64,000 nucleotides of DNA from Cladocopium goreaui (Eukaryota > Sar > Dinophyceae > Suessiales > Symbiodiniaceae), in NCBI GenBank assembly GCA_947184155.2, contig CAMXCT020000901.1:1-64000 (forward strand), written 5' to 3'. The notes beneath the pieces were generated by a model. That model searched no databases and was not told where the DNA came from. It saw nothing but the letters and a program-made list of their open reading frames with translations. The position numbers and the translations under genes were made by a program. Shown here one piece after another: positions 40,164-50,351 of this stretch. Positions within the stretch are counted from its first letter, which is position 1, and each line of letters starts with the position of its first letter.

Positions 40164-42805
40164 GTTGGCCAGTTTGTAGCTCGTGAACTTGAAGCTATAG
40201 CTGGTCTAACTTCCGGTGGTATCAGGACACAACTGCAGAATCATGGCCCCATGGCCATCATGGCCTCCACACAGAGAAAAAAATGATAAAGTCGGCGATG
40301 GCTAAAGGCAATTTTCATCAATTTTCAATGTTTACATATGTTTATTAAGACTTATCATTTCAATTTCCCAACAAACACAGAATCAAAAGTCAATGACAAC
40401 CCACGTACCCACGACCTAGAAGGATAGTCGCAACAGGATTCAATACATGGGGCGCCAAACCAGCACCCACCTAGATAACAACCATGTCGTGTCGAACAAT
40501 ACACTCATTCTCACTATCAACGTGCATCTGTAACAGCATTCGAAATGAGAGATGACCGCTGTTCAATCATATCCTCACTGGACGATACACAAGGTTGCCC
40601 ACATTGTAGTTACATATGTTGCATTCACTGAAACCGATCCGAAATGTCCGAAGAATTCATCCAATCTCGTTCACTACTGCACGCCAAGGCAATATGAGGT
40701 AAGTACGCACCAAAAATCCACCCTCAGCAGAGCGTCAAACAGCATCTTGTTCCAGACTGTGACACCTACGGACCTACTATGAACTACTGCGCATAGCACT
40801 TGTGGAGACTATTGTTTCAATTTGTTTCATAGTCATTTGTCCAGTCAAAGTTTCAAATTTCTTATCTCTTTGTCATGTGTTCCTGGCACCGTGTGGTTTT
40901 GTGTTTCATCATTTGCTGCGTAGTGAGCCCTCTCCACGTTTTCTTCACCAGTGCAAAAACTACAGCTAGTTCCCGGTGACGATAAAGAAGAGTTCCATGT
41001 TTTGCATGTTTCAGGTTTTCGGTCGATAAATAGTGTTGGCTTTAGGTTTGGGGTGAAACTGGCCGATGAACGATGCGTGCGCTACAAAATGCTTACACCC
41101 TGATTGTGTGGCAAGCTGCAGCATGGTTAGTGTGCTTGCTAACATTGCACAACATTCCACAATTCCACAACCATGTATTTAAGGCGTTCACAGCACAGCT
41201 AAATTCAGATTGGATGCATGAAGGACAACCTCAAATGGCCAAACATTGGCATCTTGGCATCCCATCCCGTCATGGACTGTTTAAATCCACCCCGGCATCG
41301 GCGACATCATCACTGTCATTCTTGTCGTCATCGTCAGCAGTGTTAGCATCGTCACCATCGTCACCATCGGACTATCGCTGGTTATGGTCGCCATAACTGT
41401 CACAATAAGCATTAGCACAACCATCACCGTCATCATCAAGGCAATCTTCATCATCCTCGAGCCCATCTTGGGGAGGGAGGGCATGCCTTTCCGACTCATT
41501 CCGATGAAGCCTATCGGTTGGAGGCAGGGTTCAGGGTGCAGCGGTAGCAGGACCATGCCAAGTAGGACGAGCCGTCCCTGCATCTGTTGCCATAATCCTG
41601 CTTGAATCCTCTTTGCAAGCCGCCTCTTCGTCCGTGAAGAATACCGACCTACAATGCCAATGGCAACTTGTCTCGAGTATTCAGGAAGAAAAAATGGAAA
41701 GACCATGCACCATACGCGTGCACATTGACAAGCCCCACAAACTGCATTTCAGCACCTAGACTAAACACGTTACATGCCCACTCGGCGTCAGGGTCCTCCT
41801 ATTTATGCGTTATCCGTTCCCCTACTCTCTAAGACCGTGGCACGCGTGCCAGGAGGGGTACCGCAATCAGGCCCCTTAGCATTGCCACAACGTGCATCCC
41901 TGGAGATCTGTGGGCTCTTCTGTTCTAATGCAGGCAACTGAGAAAGATGCCCATAGACAAGAGTGGCAGCCAAGGGCACCAAGCTGTAGTCTGCCTCGAC
42001 ACCACACGTTTGGACCTCTTACTGGAAGCCCAGGAAAAATTGCAATATGGCAGTACCAAACCGACTTTGTAAGCTAGACATTGGATAATTTTCTGATTTT
42101 TGCAGATGTTTCGACACCCCCCGAACATGAAATGCACCTTGAAATGGCTCGGGTGCGTTGACTCGATGAGCCTCACAATCCACTTTTGCATGGGCCCGCA
42201 CTGTCAATCCTCTCATAACCCGTCAAATCCGCATGCACCGAGCGTGCCGATCCCTCTTCCTTGACATGCAAAAATGACCTCCAATAGGCACTAATTAAGA
42301 CCAAGTATAGGTTGAAAACAGGCACCCCGTAGGCTCAGCATGGGCTTGTTGGCATTGTCTGGAGTCCGTCCTAAATGGTGCTGTTTGGAAAGAGACTTGT
42401 ACAAGTAAGCAACAAAGGCTCAACATGCGCGTGTTGGTGGCTAAAGTATGTATATATTTTTTTGTTTAATCATATATTATTATATAATATTATATATTAT
42501 TATATCCAAAGCATTCTAAAGCCTGCCTTTTTGATGTTGGATAATCACATATGTACCTGGATTCTCGTAAATTTTGAAAATACATATGAGTTCAAAGCCG
42601 GGAGCAACGATATTTTGCAGTGCTCTCTTGGAAGCAAATATCGAGCGTCTTGTACAATAGAAGCCGTTTATAGATGTTTATAGCAGAAGCACGCGCTAGT
42701 AGCCACTATGAAAACTTTTGTAGGAATTCAGGTCACAAGGCTTCACACTGCGGGCGTCAATCGAATGCGTCTACACCTGAGCCCTTTTGCACAAAAGTTT
42801 TTCAC
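40164..42805. other. Region without a supportable gene
   Basis: There are scattered short open frames on both strands but no domain. The minus strand at about 41380-41520 could encode an acidic segment (LEDDEDCLDDDGDGC) next to a GTC/ATC microsatellite, and the adjacent 41525-41690 is open in several frames. No exon is called. Confidence 0.4.
41300..41465. repeat. Imperfect ATC/GTC trinucleotide repeat
   Basis: The tract is a run of GTCATCGTCACCATC-type triplets. It generates long Met/Thr-rich and Asp-rich frames on opposite strands, which should not be read as proteins without more support. Confidence 0.7.
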
Positions 42806-43110
42806 CTGCCTCAAGCAGGACCACTTGGGCCCAGTAGATTTTGATGCGAGCATGTTGCAGAGCGGCTTGAATAACTGATTCGGTCCATTGCCTTCTGCTT
42901 CCTCTGCAGCAATCAGAGTCTTTGAGGATCTTTGAGGAAACTAATTTGCGTATATTTGTGTATATTTATGTTGGGAATTCTCGGAACAGCCTGGCAAAAT
43001 TTCCAGTGGCTGCGAGGAAGAGAACTGCCGTGGTGGCAACCCAGAAAGGACCTAGGCTGAACAACTTGAGGCTGCCCACTTCTCGCAACAAAAGTCCGAC
43101 AAAAGGATAC
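42806..43110 (-). CDS. Fragment of a possible membrane protein, two exons
   Basis: The exon 42806-42903 reads WTESVIQAALQHARIKIYWA and ends at a CAG/GTGAAA donor after a CTGCAG acceptor. Upstream, at about 42990-43110, one frame reads LKLFSLGPFWVATTAVLFLA, a likely membrane helix. Both are on the minus strand and could belong together. The family is not recognised, and the alternative frame through the upstream exon is also open. Confidence 0.4.
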
Positions 43111-43695
43111 AAAAGGTACAACTAAGCCGTCGCACCATAAAAGTCTGGACGTGTTCGAAGTTCCTGCTTCCAGACTAAGCAAACCGAATTCGAATCTGCT
43201 TCCTTCACACATCCCTGTGTGCTAGCACAGTTAGATAATCCAACGTGATCTAACTTGGATACGATTCTCGTGCAGGAAAAGTCAGATTGCCGATGGCTGT
43301 CCTCTGCTGTGGATCTGTCTTGGCCTCGATAAGGCCTCGCACTGCTATTGTGGCATCCAAATGTTCATTTCTCTTAAGTCTGGTCCCACGTTCTTCTCAT
43401 AGGTGTTGCATGATTTTGCTTGTTCACATCATGTCCTTGAAATTTGCTTGACCAAGTGACCAAGTGTTTCAAAAAGCATGACATCAGCCGCATGTCTGGG
43501 CTCAGCACACAAGCAGCTTGAGTCGACTCACAACATCGTCTGTGCTGACCTCTGCAACGCCCAAGAAAACGTGTTCACTATATTGATGCACATTGGCACA
43601 TTGGCATGAAAATGATTGTCAAACAAAAAACGATTAAAAAACGAACTGGACCGGCGTAAGCCCTGGACATCGAAAAGACTCTGTGCCAAAAGCAG

Positions 43696-44404
43696 GATCC
43701 AAGAAGAGAAAGAAGTCGCACCGCCTCTGGGAAGATGAATGGGAAGAAACAAACAAAGTCCTTCAAGCAGAGCCTTGGATATCCTTGGATCATGGATCAT
43801 TCTGGGCTGCGGCATATCAAACTTGAGGCCAAGGCAAGGGACGAAAGGGACGAAAGGGACGAAAGGGACGAAAGGGACGAAAGCTGGGGATGTAAAGGAG
43901 AGGAAGGTGCAGTCGAAGAGCGGTGAGGAATTGGGAGACACGACCACGAAGTCTAAGTGGAGAGTAAAAGTTGTAAAAGTTGAGAGTCTGATGATGGTTC
44001 TGATATGTTCTGATTGCGACGGTTTGGAATGTTCCAGGGGATTGATCCACGGCAAAACTGCCAAGAAAAACAGGTGGACGGGGGTAGTTCACTGTGAAGT
44101 TTCATGTGATTGGCAATTCCATCCTGTGCCAGCTAGCAGAAACTTCCGTAAGAATGGTCTACTCTTGAGTCCATCTGTGTTTTCATCCTGTGTCGCAGCC
44201 AAAAATAAAAGTGTTCCATATTTTGCAGTGCGGCTGCGTTGCCTGTGTTGTCTCCTTGTCGTTAGCACCGTTACCGTGTTATTTTTTGGCAGGTGCCTTG
44301 TGAGTCGCCACTGGCAGCACTTGCAGCCGCTGCTCCTGCAGCAAATCCAGCAGCAAAGCCTAGGCCACTGCCACCTTCACCGGGCAATGATGGCATCTTC
44401 ACAG
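43696..44404 (+). CDS. Lys-rich / Ala-Pro-rich protein, plus-strand exons
   Basis: The first exon begins after AAAGCAG at 43696 and reads KKRKKSHRLWEDEWEETNKV, basic then acidic. It runs into a 9-bp repeat at 43838-43882 whose reading is uncertain. A well-bounded exon at 44293-44404, with a TTTGGCAG acceptor and ACAG/GTACC donor, encodes an Ala/Pro-rich linker (LAALAAAAPAANPAAKPRPL). I do not recognise the protein. It is one of few genes on the plus strand here. How the exons join is unresolved. Confidence 0.45.
43838..43882. repeat. 9-bp tandem repeat, five exact copies
   Basis: The unit GGGACGAAA is repeated five times exactly. Its length is a multiple of three and all plus-strand frames stay open, so it could be translated as Asp-Glu-Arg or Gly-Thr-Lys repeats if it lies in an exon. 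Confidence 0.9.
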
Positions 44405-45164
44405 GTACCGAGAACAACGGAGATGTGACGTGGATTTACTGGATCAAAATGATCAAAAGGGATCAAAATTTGACCGTACTTAGCATTTTACTTGCTGTTA
44501 CCTGCAGCTAGTGTCTTTCCAGGATGTGTAATAACTTGCAAAAAAAAATCCTCTCAAAACAACTGCACCAAGCATGCTGGAGCACCATGCACCTTTTTCG
44601 TTTTGAAACTGAAAACCTCAAGGCCTTTTGATGATCATCTGAAATATCTGTACACTTGTAAGGCCGCCTCAAAAGAGCAGTCGCCAAACCATGTTTGCTA
44701 TGTATAACAAACACTAGGGCACAGCGATGCCGAAAATAGATGAAAATGGTGTGAAACCGACATCCGGACAAGCCGAGGCAACGTTAAAGAATTTCACATG
44801 TCCTCGGCAGTGTTTGAAGCCGTTCAAAAGGGAGGAATAAATCATACTTTGCCAGCCGTCAATGATGAATATCGAATCTCAGCAACTTGTTGAAAAGCAC
44901 AGGTTGCCTATGCCTGTAGTGTCAACGCATTTATGTATACAATAGTATATAACGCAGCGTACGTATATTTACCAGTAGTACTGCACAAGGCGGTGACGGA
45001 AGTAGTTTCAAAAATAGGAAACCTATAGGAGAGGTTGGTTGTTGTGAATCACGGATGGCAGAGCGAATCCACTGATGGACCGAAAGGTGGTTGGAGTTGT
45101 ATTTTTTAGGGTGGTTGCAATGGTTGCAGTGGTCACCTCACCCACAACTGTTGGATGTAGCGTG

Positions 45165-45470
45165 GCGTAGTCCAGTTGTAGTTGTAGTTGTAGTGGATTT
45201 GTAGCTGTGGTGTAGTGTAATTAGTGTAGTGTAGTTGTAGTTGTAAAGTAGTGTAGTGTAATGTAGTGTAATGTAGCGTACTGTAGTGTAATGCAGTGTA
45301 ATGTAGCGTACTTTAGTGTAGTGTACCGTCGTGCTGTGTACTCTAGTGTAGTATAGTGTAGTGAAATCTAGTGTAGTGTGTGTGTATGTGTGTGTGTGAA
45401 GTAGTGTAGTTGTAGTTGTAGTGTAGCGTCGTGTAGTTGTAGTGTAGTGTAGTGTAGTGACATTAGTGTA
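45165..45470. repeat. Degenerate GTAGT/TGTAG pentamer-rich tract
   Basis: The tract has many copies of GTAGTGTA and GTTGTA with point variants (GTAGCGTA, GTAATGTA). It grades into the triplet array that follows. Confidence 0.8.
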
Positions 45471-45679
45471 GTGATGTGTAGATGTAGATGTAGACGTAGA
45501 CGTAGACGTAGATGTAGATGTAGTAGTTGTAGACCAGTAGTACCAGTAGTACCAGTAGTACCAGTAGTACCAGTAGTACCAGTAGTACCAGTAGTACCAG
45601 TAGTACCAGTAGTACCAGTAGTACCAGTAGTACCAGTAGTACCAGTAGTACCAGTAGTACCAGTAGTACCAGTAGTACC

Positions 45680-45720
<41 letters not shown>

Positions 45721-46230
45721 TGGTAGTAGTAGTACCAGTAGTAGTACCAGTAGTAGTACCAGTAGTAGTACCAGTAGTAGTACCAGTAGTAGTACCAGTA
45801 GTAGTACCAGTAGTAGTTCCAGTAGTAGTACCAGCAGTAGTACCAGTAGTAGTACCAGTAGTAGCATCAGTAGTAGTACCAGTAGTAGTACCAGTAGTAG
45901 TACCAGTAGTACCAGTAGTAGTACCAGTAGTAGTACCAGTAGTAGTACCAGTAGTAGTACCAGTATTAGTATTAGTATTAGTAGTAGTATTAGTAATAGT
46001 ATTAGTATTAGTATTAGTATTAGTAGTAGTAGTAGTTGTTGTTGTTGTTGTTGTAGTTCTTGTTGTAGTTGTAGTTGTAGTTGTAGTAGTTGTTGTTGTT
46101 GTTGTTGTCGTTGTCGCTGCCGTGTTAGTTCTAGCTGCAATGTAGTGTACTGTAGTTAGCGTAATGTAGTCGTAGTGGCAGTTGCAGTTGTATTTGTACT
46201 TGTAGCTGTAGTGGTAGTTGTAGTTGTAGT
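45471..46230. repeat. TAG-triplet microsatellite with higher-order 9- and 12-bp units
   Basis: From about 45531 a 9-bp unit (AGTAGTACC) runs some 17 times. GTA triplets follow, then a 12-bp unit (AGTAGTAGTACC) to about 45963, AGTATT units, and GTTGTA/GTTGTT units to 46230. Every unit length is a multiple of three, so both strands stay open for over 220 codons, but this is a repeat artefact. Confidence 0.9.
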
Positions 46231-46233
46231 TGC

Positions 46234-46565
46234 TTATCTATCACATCTGTGTAAAACCGTGTCTGTGTAAACGCATCTGCGTGTAAAAGCTTGTCTGTGT
46301 AAACGCATCCGTCTGCAAAAGCTTCTGTGTTTTCTGTGTAAAAGCTTGTGTGTAAACGCTTCTGTGTGTCAACCCGTCTGTGTGTAAAGATGTCCCTGTG
46401 TAAACATGCCTGTATGTAAACATTCTTCTGTCTAAAAACACGTCTGTGTGTAAACGCTCTTCTGTGTAAAAACACGTCGGTGTGTAAAGCTCCTGTGTGT
46501 ATGTGAAGACTTCTCTGTGTAAAAGCTCTTTCGTGTAAAAGCTTCTGTGTAAAGACTTTTCTGGC
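46234..46565. repeat. Degenerate tandem array around TCTGTGTAAA
   Basis: About eighteen loosely spaced copies of CTGTGTAAA followed by variable bases (ACGC, AGCTT, ACACG) repeat at roughly 15-21 bp. The array directly follows the triplet microsatellite and differs from it in sequence. Confidence 0.75.
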
Positions 46566-46734
46566 AGATGAAAACATCCGTATGCCACTGAAAACTGCAA
46601 ACATGTAAGTGGAGTTCAAGTAACTGCACTGATACTTAGAACTGTACTGATACTTAGAACATTTCCCAAAGATATGCATGATTGCATGAATTGCGTCAAC
46701 GCAAAGTAAAGTTCGATCATCAACGTCATTCATG

Positions 46735-46870
46735 ATCACGTATCCTTCATCCTTGCTGATCACAAGTCATCGTCATCAAACATATCTCCTCAGCATCAAT
46801 CATTCAGCATCAACAACTTCATTCATCAAACATTATCCTTCATCATCATTCATCATCATTCATCAACCAG
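46735..46870. repeat. TCATC/CATCAA microsatellite
   Basis: Short imperfect runs of TTCATCATCATTCATC occupy this stretch. No coding call is made on it. Confidence 0.75.
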
Positions 46871-47127
46871 TTGAATATGAACATCTTCAAGGGCAAAAGA
46901 GGGCAAAAGAAGCATGACTGCGTTAACGCGAATGGGAGGTTATGACGCATCATGTTGTTATGTATTAAAAGACTCGTATATAATTATCAAATAATAAGGG
47001 TCGGAAGTTGGAACATGAAAATATATGACTAACTTAAATTAAAGATGTGGTGTTTGCCCTGTTTCGGCTTCATTTATTGATTGAAAGCCGTGAAAATTGA
47101 ATATTTCTGGGGGATATTGAAACCCAT

Positions 47128-47394
47128 GTGTTTTCATGTGAGGTGGCCTCAGCATTGGAGCGGTCGTGTTTTGCACTTCAAGCTGCTTCGAAAGGTCTTT
47201 GTGGAAGCATTGCTCTGCAATGGCCCTTCGTCACTGAAACAAAAAATATTGCAAACATTGCTATTCATTTTGAGGATTGGTTGGATGGAACACCTTGTCG
47301 GGCACTCGTGTACAGAGCAGGCCTACTCTTTGCACACCAACACCCATCCGTGAGGCTTTTCCAAATGCCTTGCTGGGTGTTGAAATATGAGTGA
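47128..47394 (+). CDS. Uninterrupted plus-strand open frame, unassigned
   Basis: The frame is open to a TGA at 47394 with balanced, protein-like composition (SCEVASALERSCFALQ, TETKNIANIAIHFEDWLDG, SVRLFQMPCWVLKYE). It begins near an ATG at 47128. It is longer than the typical exons of neighbouring genes. A second plus-strand frame across the same bases is also open, which lowers certainty. No family is recognised. It may be a single-exon gene, a terminal exon or a processed copy. Confidence 0.35.
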   Translation: MFSCEVASALERSCFALQAASKGLCGSIALQWPFVTETKNIANIAIHFEDWLDGTPCRALVYRAGLLFAHQHPSVRLFQMPCWVLKYE

Positions 47395-47517
47395 GGGAAA
47401 TGTGAAAATGATTGTCTTTATCTAGTTTTGAAACTTTGCACCTAAGCCTCACAGCCGTGTCCGGTGGCTGCGCCTTTACTCAGGCTGGTGATCTCAGCAG
47501 ATCCTCACAAAAGAAAG

Positions 47518-48171
47518 TTACCAGGGCAAAGGAGAGCCGCCAGCTTCCTCTTCCTCCTGGTGGCCAGGGTTTTCACCCTCCTCATCACCCTCAGCATGCA
47601 CTTTTCATCTCTCATCTGACCACATGGCTCCGCACCCGCCGCTTTAGCGAGCCTACTTTTCGACCCTCCCCGGAGCCAAAAATCATTGGAAAAACACAGT
47701 GGTTCGCGACTTTCCTACCTTTTCGCGCACCTGCATCTTCTTTCTTCGCACTCTTTCTCTTCTCTGATCTTCTCTCTTCGGCTCTTCTCCTCTCTGACTC
47801 TTCCCATCTCTGCTTTTCCCTGTCCATATTGTCTGATGTTTGACTTCTAAACTTCCTTCGAATATGTATTAAAGAACGAGTATCTTCCAGCAGGGAGGCA
47901 CAACGCAATCGGCTGCACGGTCTGGATCCACCTGGGCGATGCCTTCCAATAGCTTTCGCATTCTCCGACCTGATTTTGAGAAGCAAAAAGTTTCGAATTA
48001 TGATGCCCAGATTATCAATCAGATTGGCTGACACACTGCCGAACAAAATACAATCTCTTGAAACAAAGCTGCCCTTGGCGTGTCGGAGAAGTAACTCCTT
48101 CAAGGCCCAAAAGACACCAAAAGACACCACAATCACCACCACGATGTATAGACCAAACATACCAAACGCCT
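47518..48171 (-). CDS. Charged-tail exons, possibly the 3' end of the ankyrin gene
   Basis: From an acceptor (TTAG/GCG) at 48171 a minus-strand frame encodes a strongly hydrophobic stretch (GLYIVVVIVVSFGVFWALKE) followed by LLLRHAKG. Further exons read EKQRWEESERRRAEERRSEK (about 47695-47830) and an acidic C-terminus with EGDEEGENPGHQEEEEAGG (stop at 47518). The first exon is in phase with the last ankyrin exon (48349-48375) and lies 177 nt beyond it, so these may be the same gene, giving an ankyrin protein with a charged tail. The hydrophobic stretch is T/G-rich and could instead be intron. Confidence 0.4.
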
Positions 48172-48348
48172 AAGAATTAAATTGGACATAATTGGGCTTT
48201 AGATTGAGAACGCTCAGCATGGTCCTGGTTCGGCTCCAATTTCCAAGCGCCCTGGAAGGACTTTCCAAGGAGAAACAAACCCAAATGCAAGCTGTTGGGT
48301 CAAAAAGAGGACAGTTGTTGGCCCGAGTGAATGCTGCAGTTGAGGAGC

Positions 48349-50351
48349 CTTCTTCACCAACAGCAAGGCGCAGTCCTTCTATGTCCACAAGTTAATCATG
48401 GATTTGCGACCTGTTTGCATAAAAATAGTAGAAATAGACAAGTATTCCATAGATTTCTATACTATTCCTTGCTATCAACGCAAATGCCATTTCTGGCGGT
48501 CAAAAACTAGCAATACTCCTCGTGGCCAAACTGCACCGCCCACCGCAAAGCAGTCTCTGAATTCAGTTCCTGTGCGTCTCTTTTGGAATTCAACATCATG
48601 AATGCGGTATTCCCTATGTGAGCTGCTTTTCCTGTCACAAGTTTTCTTCGGTTCCAGCAAACCCTCGACATCTGACAGCTGAATAGTTTGAATGATACCA
48701 AAGGAAATATGGATCTTACATTATCTTACATTACCCGTCTCTGGCGCTCCCTTCAATGATTTCAGCATCGGCGTCAACCACTTGCATACTGAATAGCAGA
48801 ATAATGTATAATGATATTGAATAATCATGAATAATCATGAACATACTGAATATACTGAATGTTGAAGTCGCATAGCCTTTACAGTACGACAAAGAACAGT
48901 TTTCCTGGAAGGGCCTGGTCCACATGACCACCGGCATCAATCAGAGCCTCCACACAAACACGTCAAAATGAAAGCAAGACATGGCACAGATTTGCAAAAC
49001 GGGTTGAGTGAAGAACATGGGAAACTTGGGTACCTCCAGCATTTCAGGATCTCCCCAGGAGGCTGCTCCAACCATGGCCTGTGAGGTGCGTCATATGCAA
49101 TTGGCAACAGCTGGCAACACAACAAAAAAGGTGCGTCAAGAACCCAAAAAATGCCACATGGCCCACCATGGCCCGCAGTGGCCCACCTGCATGGTTTTTG
49201 ATGGATCAGCTCCGTGCTCAAGCAGCACTTTGATGGCGTCAATGTTGCCAGACCTAAGACTAGGACCGCGAGTGGCTGCAAAACCAATGCACAACTACAG
49301 AATTACTCCGTAACTACTTCCTTCTGATTCATGCCCCTCAAACAAAAATAAATTAAACGACGAACTATTCTGTGGCAAAGAAGAAAGCAAAACGGTTCAG
49401 GTTGGACGAGCTCAAACGATTTGATACTGTTTGCATCTATTTGCACTTTTGAGAGGTGGCTCGTGGTGGAACTGCTTGCAACATGACGGCTGCGGAAGTA
49501 TGGAACACATTGGACCGAATTCAATTGCAACTCATGTACTGTATGTACTCCAATAATCTCCACAACACTTTCGTTTCATTGAGAAAAAAAACAGGCTGTT
49601 TTGGCCTCGCAGAATGGAGTGTGTGTAGTTGCTGTGAGGACGGTCCAGCTCGGTCCAGGGAGATTCGCAGGCTTTGGTCCGGGGTCGGATGTGTCGGTCT
49701 ATAGAGAACGATGTATGGCACATGTATGGGCTATGCTTGAAGTTGTGAAGGTGTTATTGCCCACATGCATGCTTGTTGCTGTTGTACTCACGGCTCATGC
49801 ACGCTACCTTAAAAACAAAGGAATAGGGAAGTAACGAAAGGGTTGAAAAATGTTGAGAAAGGGAACAAAGCCTCCCTTGGCATCTTTGCTCCCTGGACTC
49901 CATGGCATCCTTTCATTTGGTTTCCAACATTTTCATACATTTTCCAACGTCTGTTGACTCGGCAACTCCGTTTATCTCCTGTCCGAAACTTCCACTGTTC
50001 CCATAGTCAGGGCTGCAGCCAAGCGCATGAGTCTAGCGTGTAGTACCCATCCTGACAAGGCGGTCGATTCCCGATGCTACCACAATGGCCATAATGATCC
50101 ATAAAGTGCACATCCATTGCGGTGTGATGCAGTGCCTGTGGTCGGGGCTCGTTGAAGTCAACACCATCCTTGCAAACCGAGCCAAATGTGCGCTGTCCAA
50201 GGTACTCCGAATCTGGTGAAACAATTGTATGATGGTGTATACATGTGTATGCTGTATACTGGATGCATGCTGCATGTCGTGTGAATGAACTCGCGTCCTT
50301 TGCCAGCTTCTCTAGCATCTTCACATCATTATTGCAGGCAGCTGCGTGAAC
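48349..50351 (-). CDS. Ankyrin-repeat protein, at least seven small exons
   Basis: Ankyrin repeats mediate protein-protein binding. Exons are 50298-50351 (VHAAACNNDVKMLEKLAK), about 50081-50168 (GVDFNEPRPQALHHTAMDV), 49187-49275 (SGNIDAIKVLLEHGADPSK), 49034-49078 (AMVGAASWGDPEMLE), 48915-48947 (ALIDAGGHVDQ), 48519-48569 (ELNSETALRWAVQFGHE) and 48349-48375 (DCALLLVKK). The last four are 45, 33, 51 and 27 nt, all phase 0, and join into standard ankyrin consensus. Their donors are GT, GC, GA and GC, and their acceptors are AG followed by G. No catalytic domain was found nearby. The start and the full C-terminus are not resolved. Confidence 0.8.

Noticed and set aside
45463-46145. Two open frames of about 225 codons on opposite strands (Leu/Val-rich and Val/Pro-rich)
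   Set aside because: They are produced by a triplet-multiple microsatellite with no stop in phase; there is no independent coding evidence.
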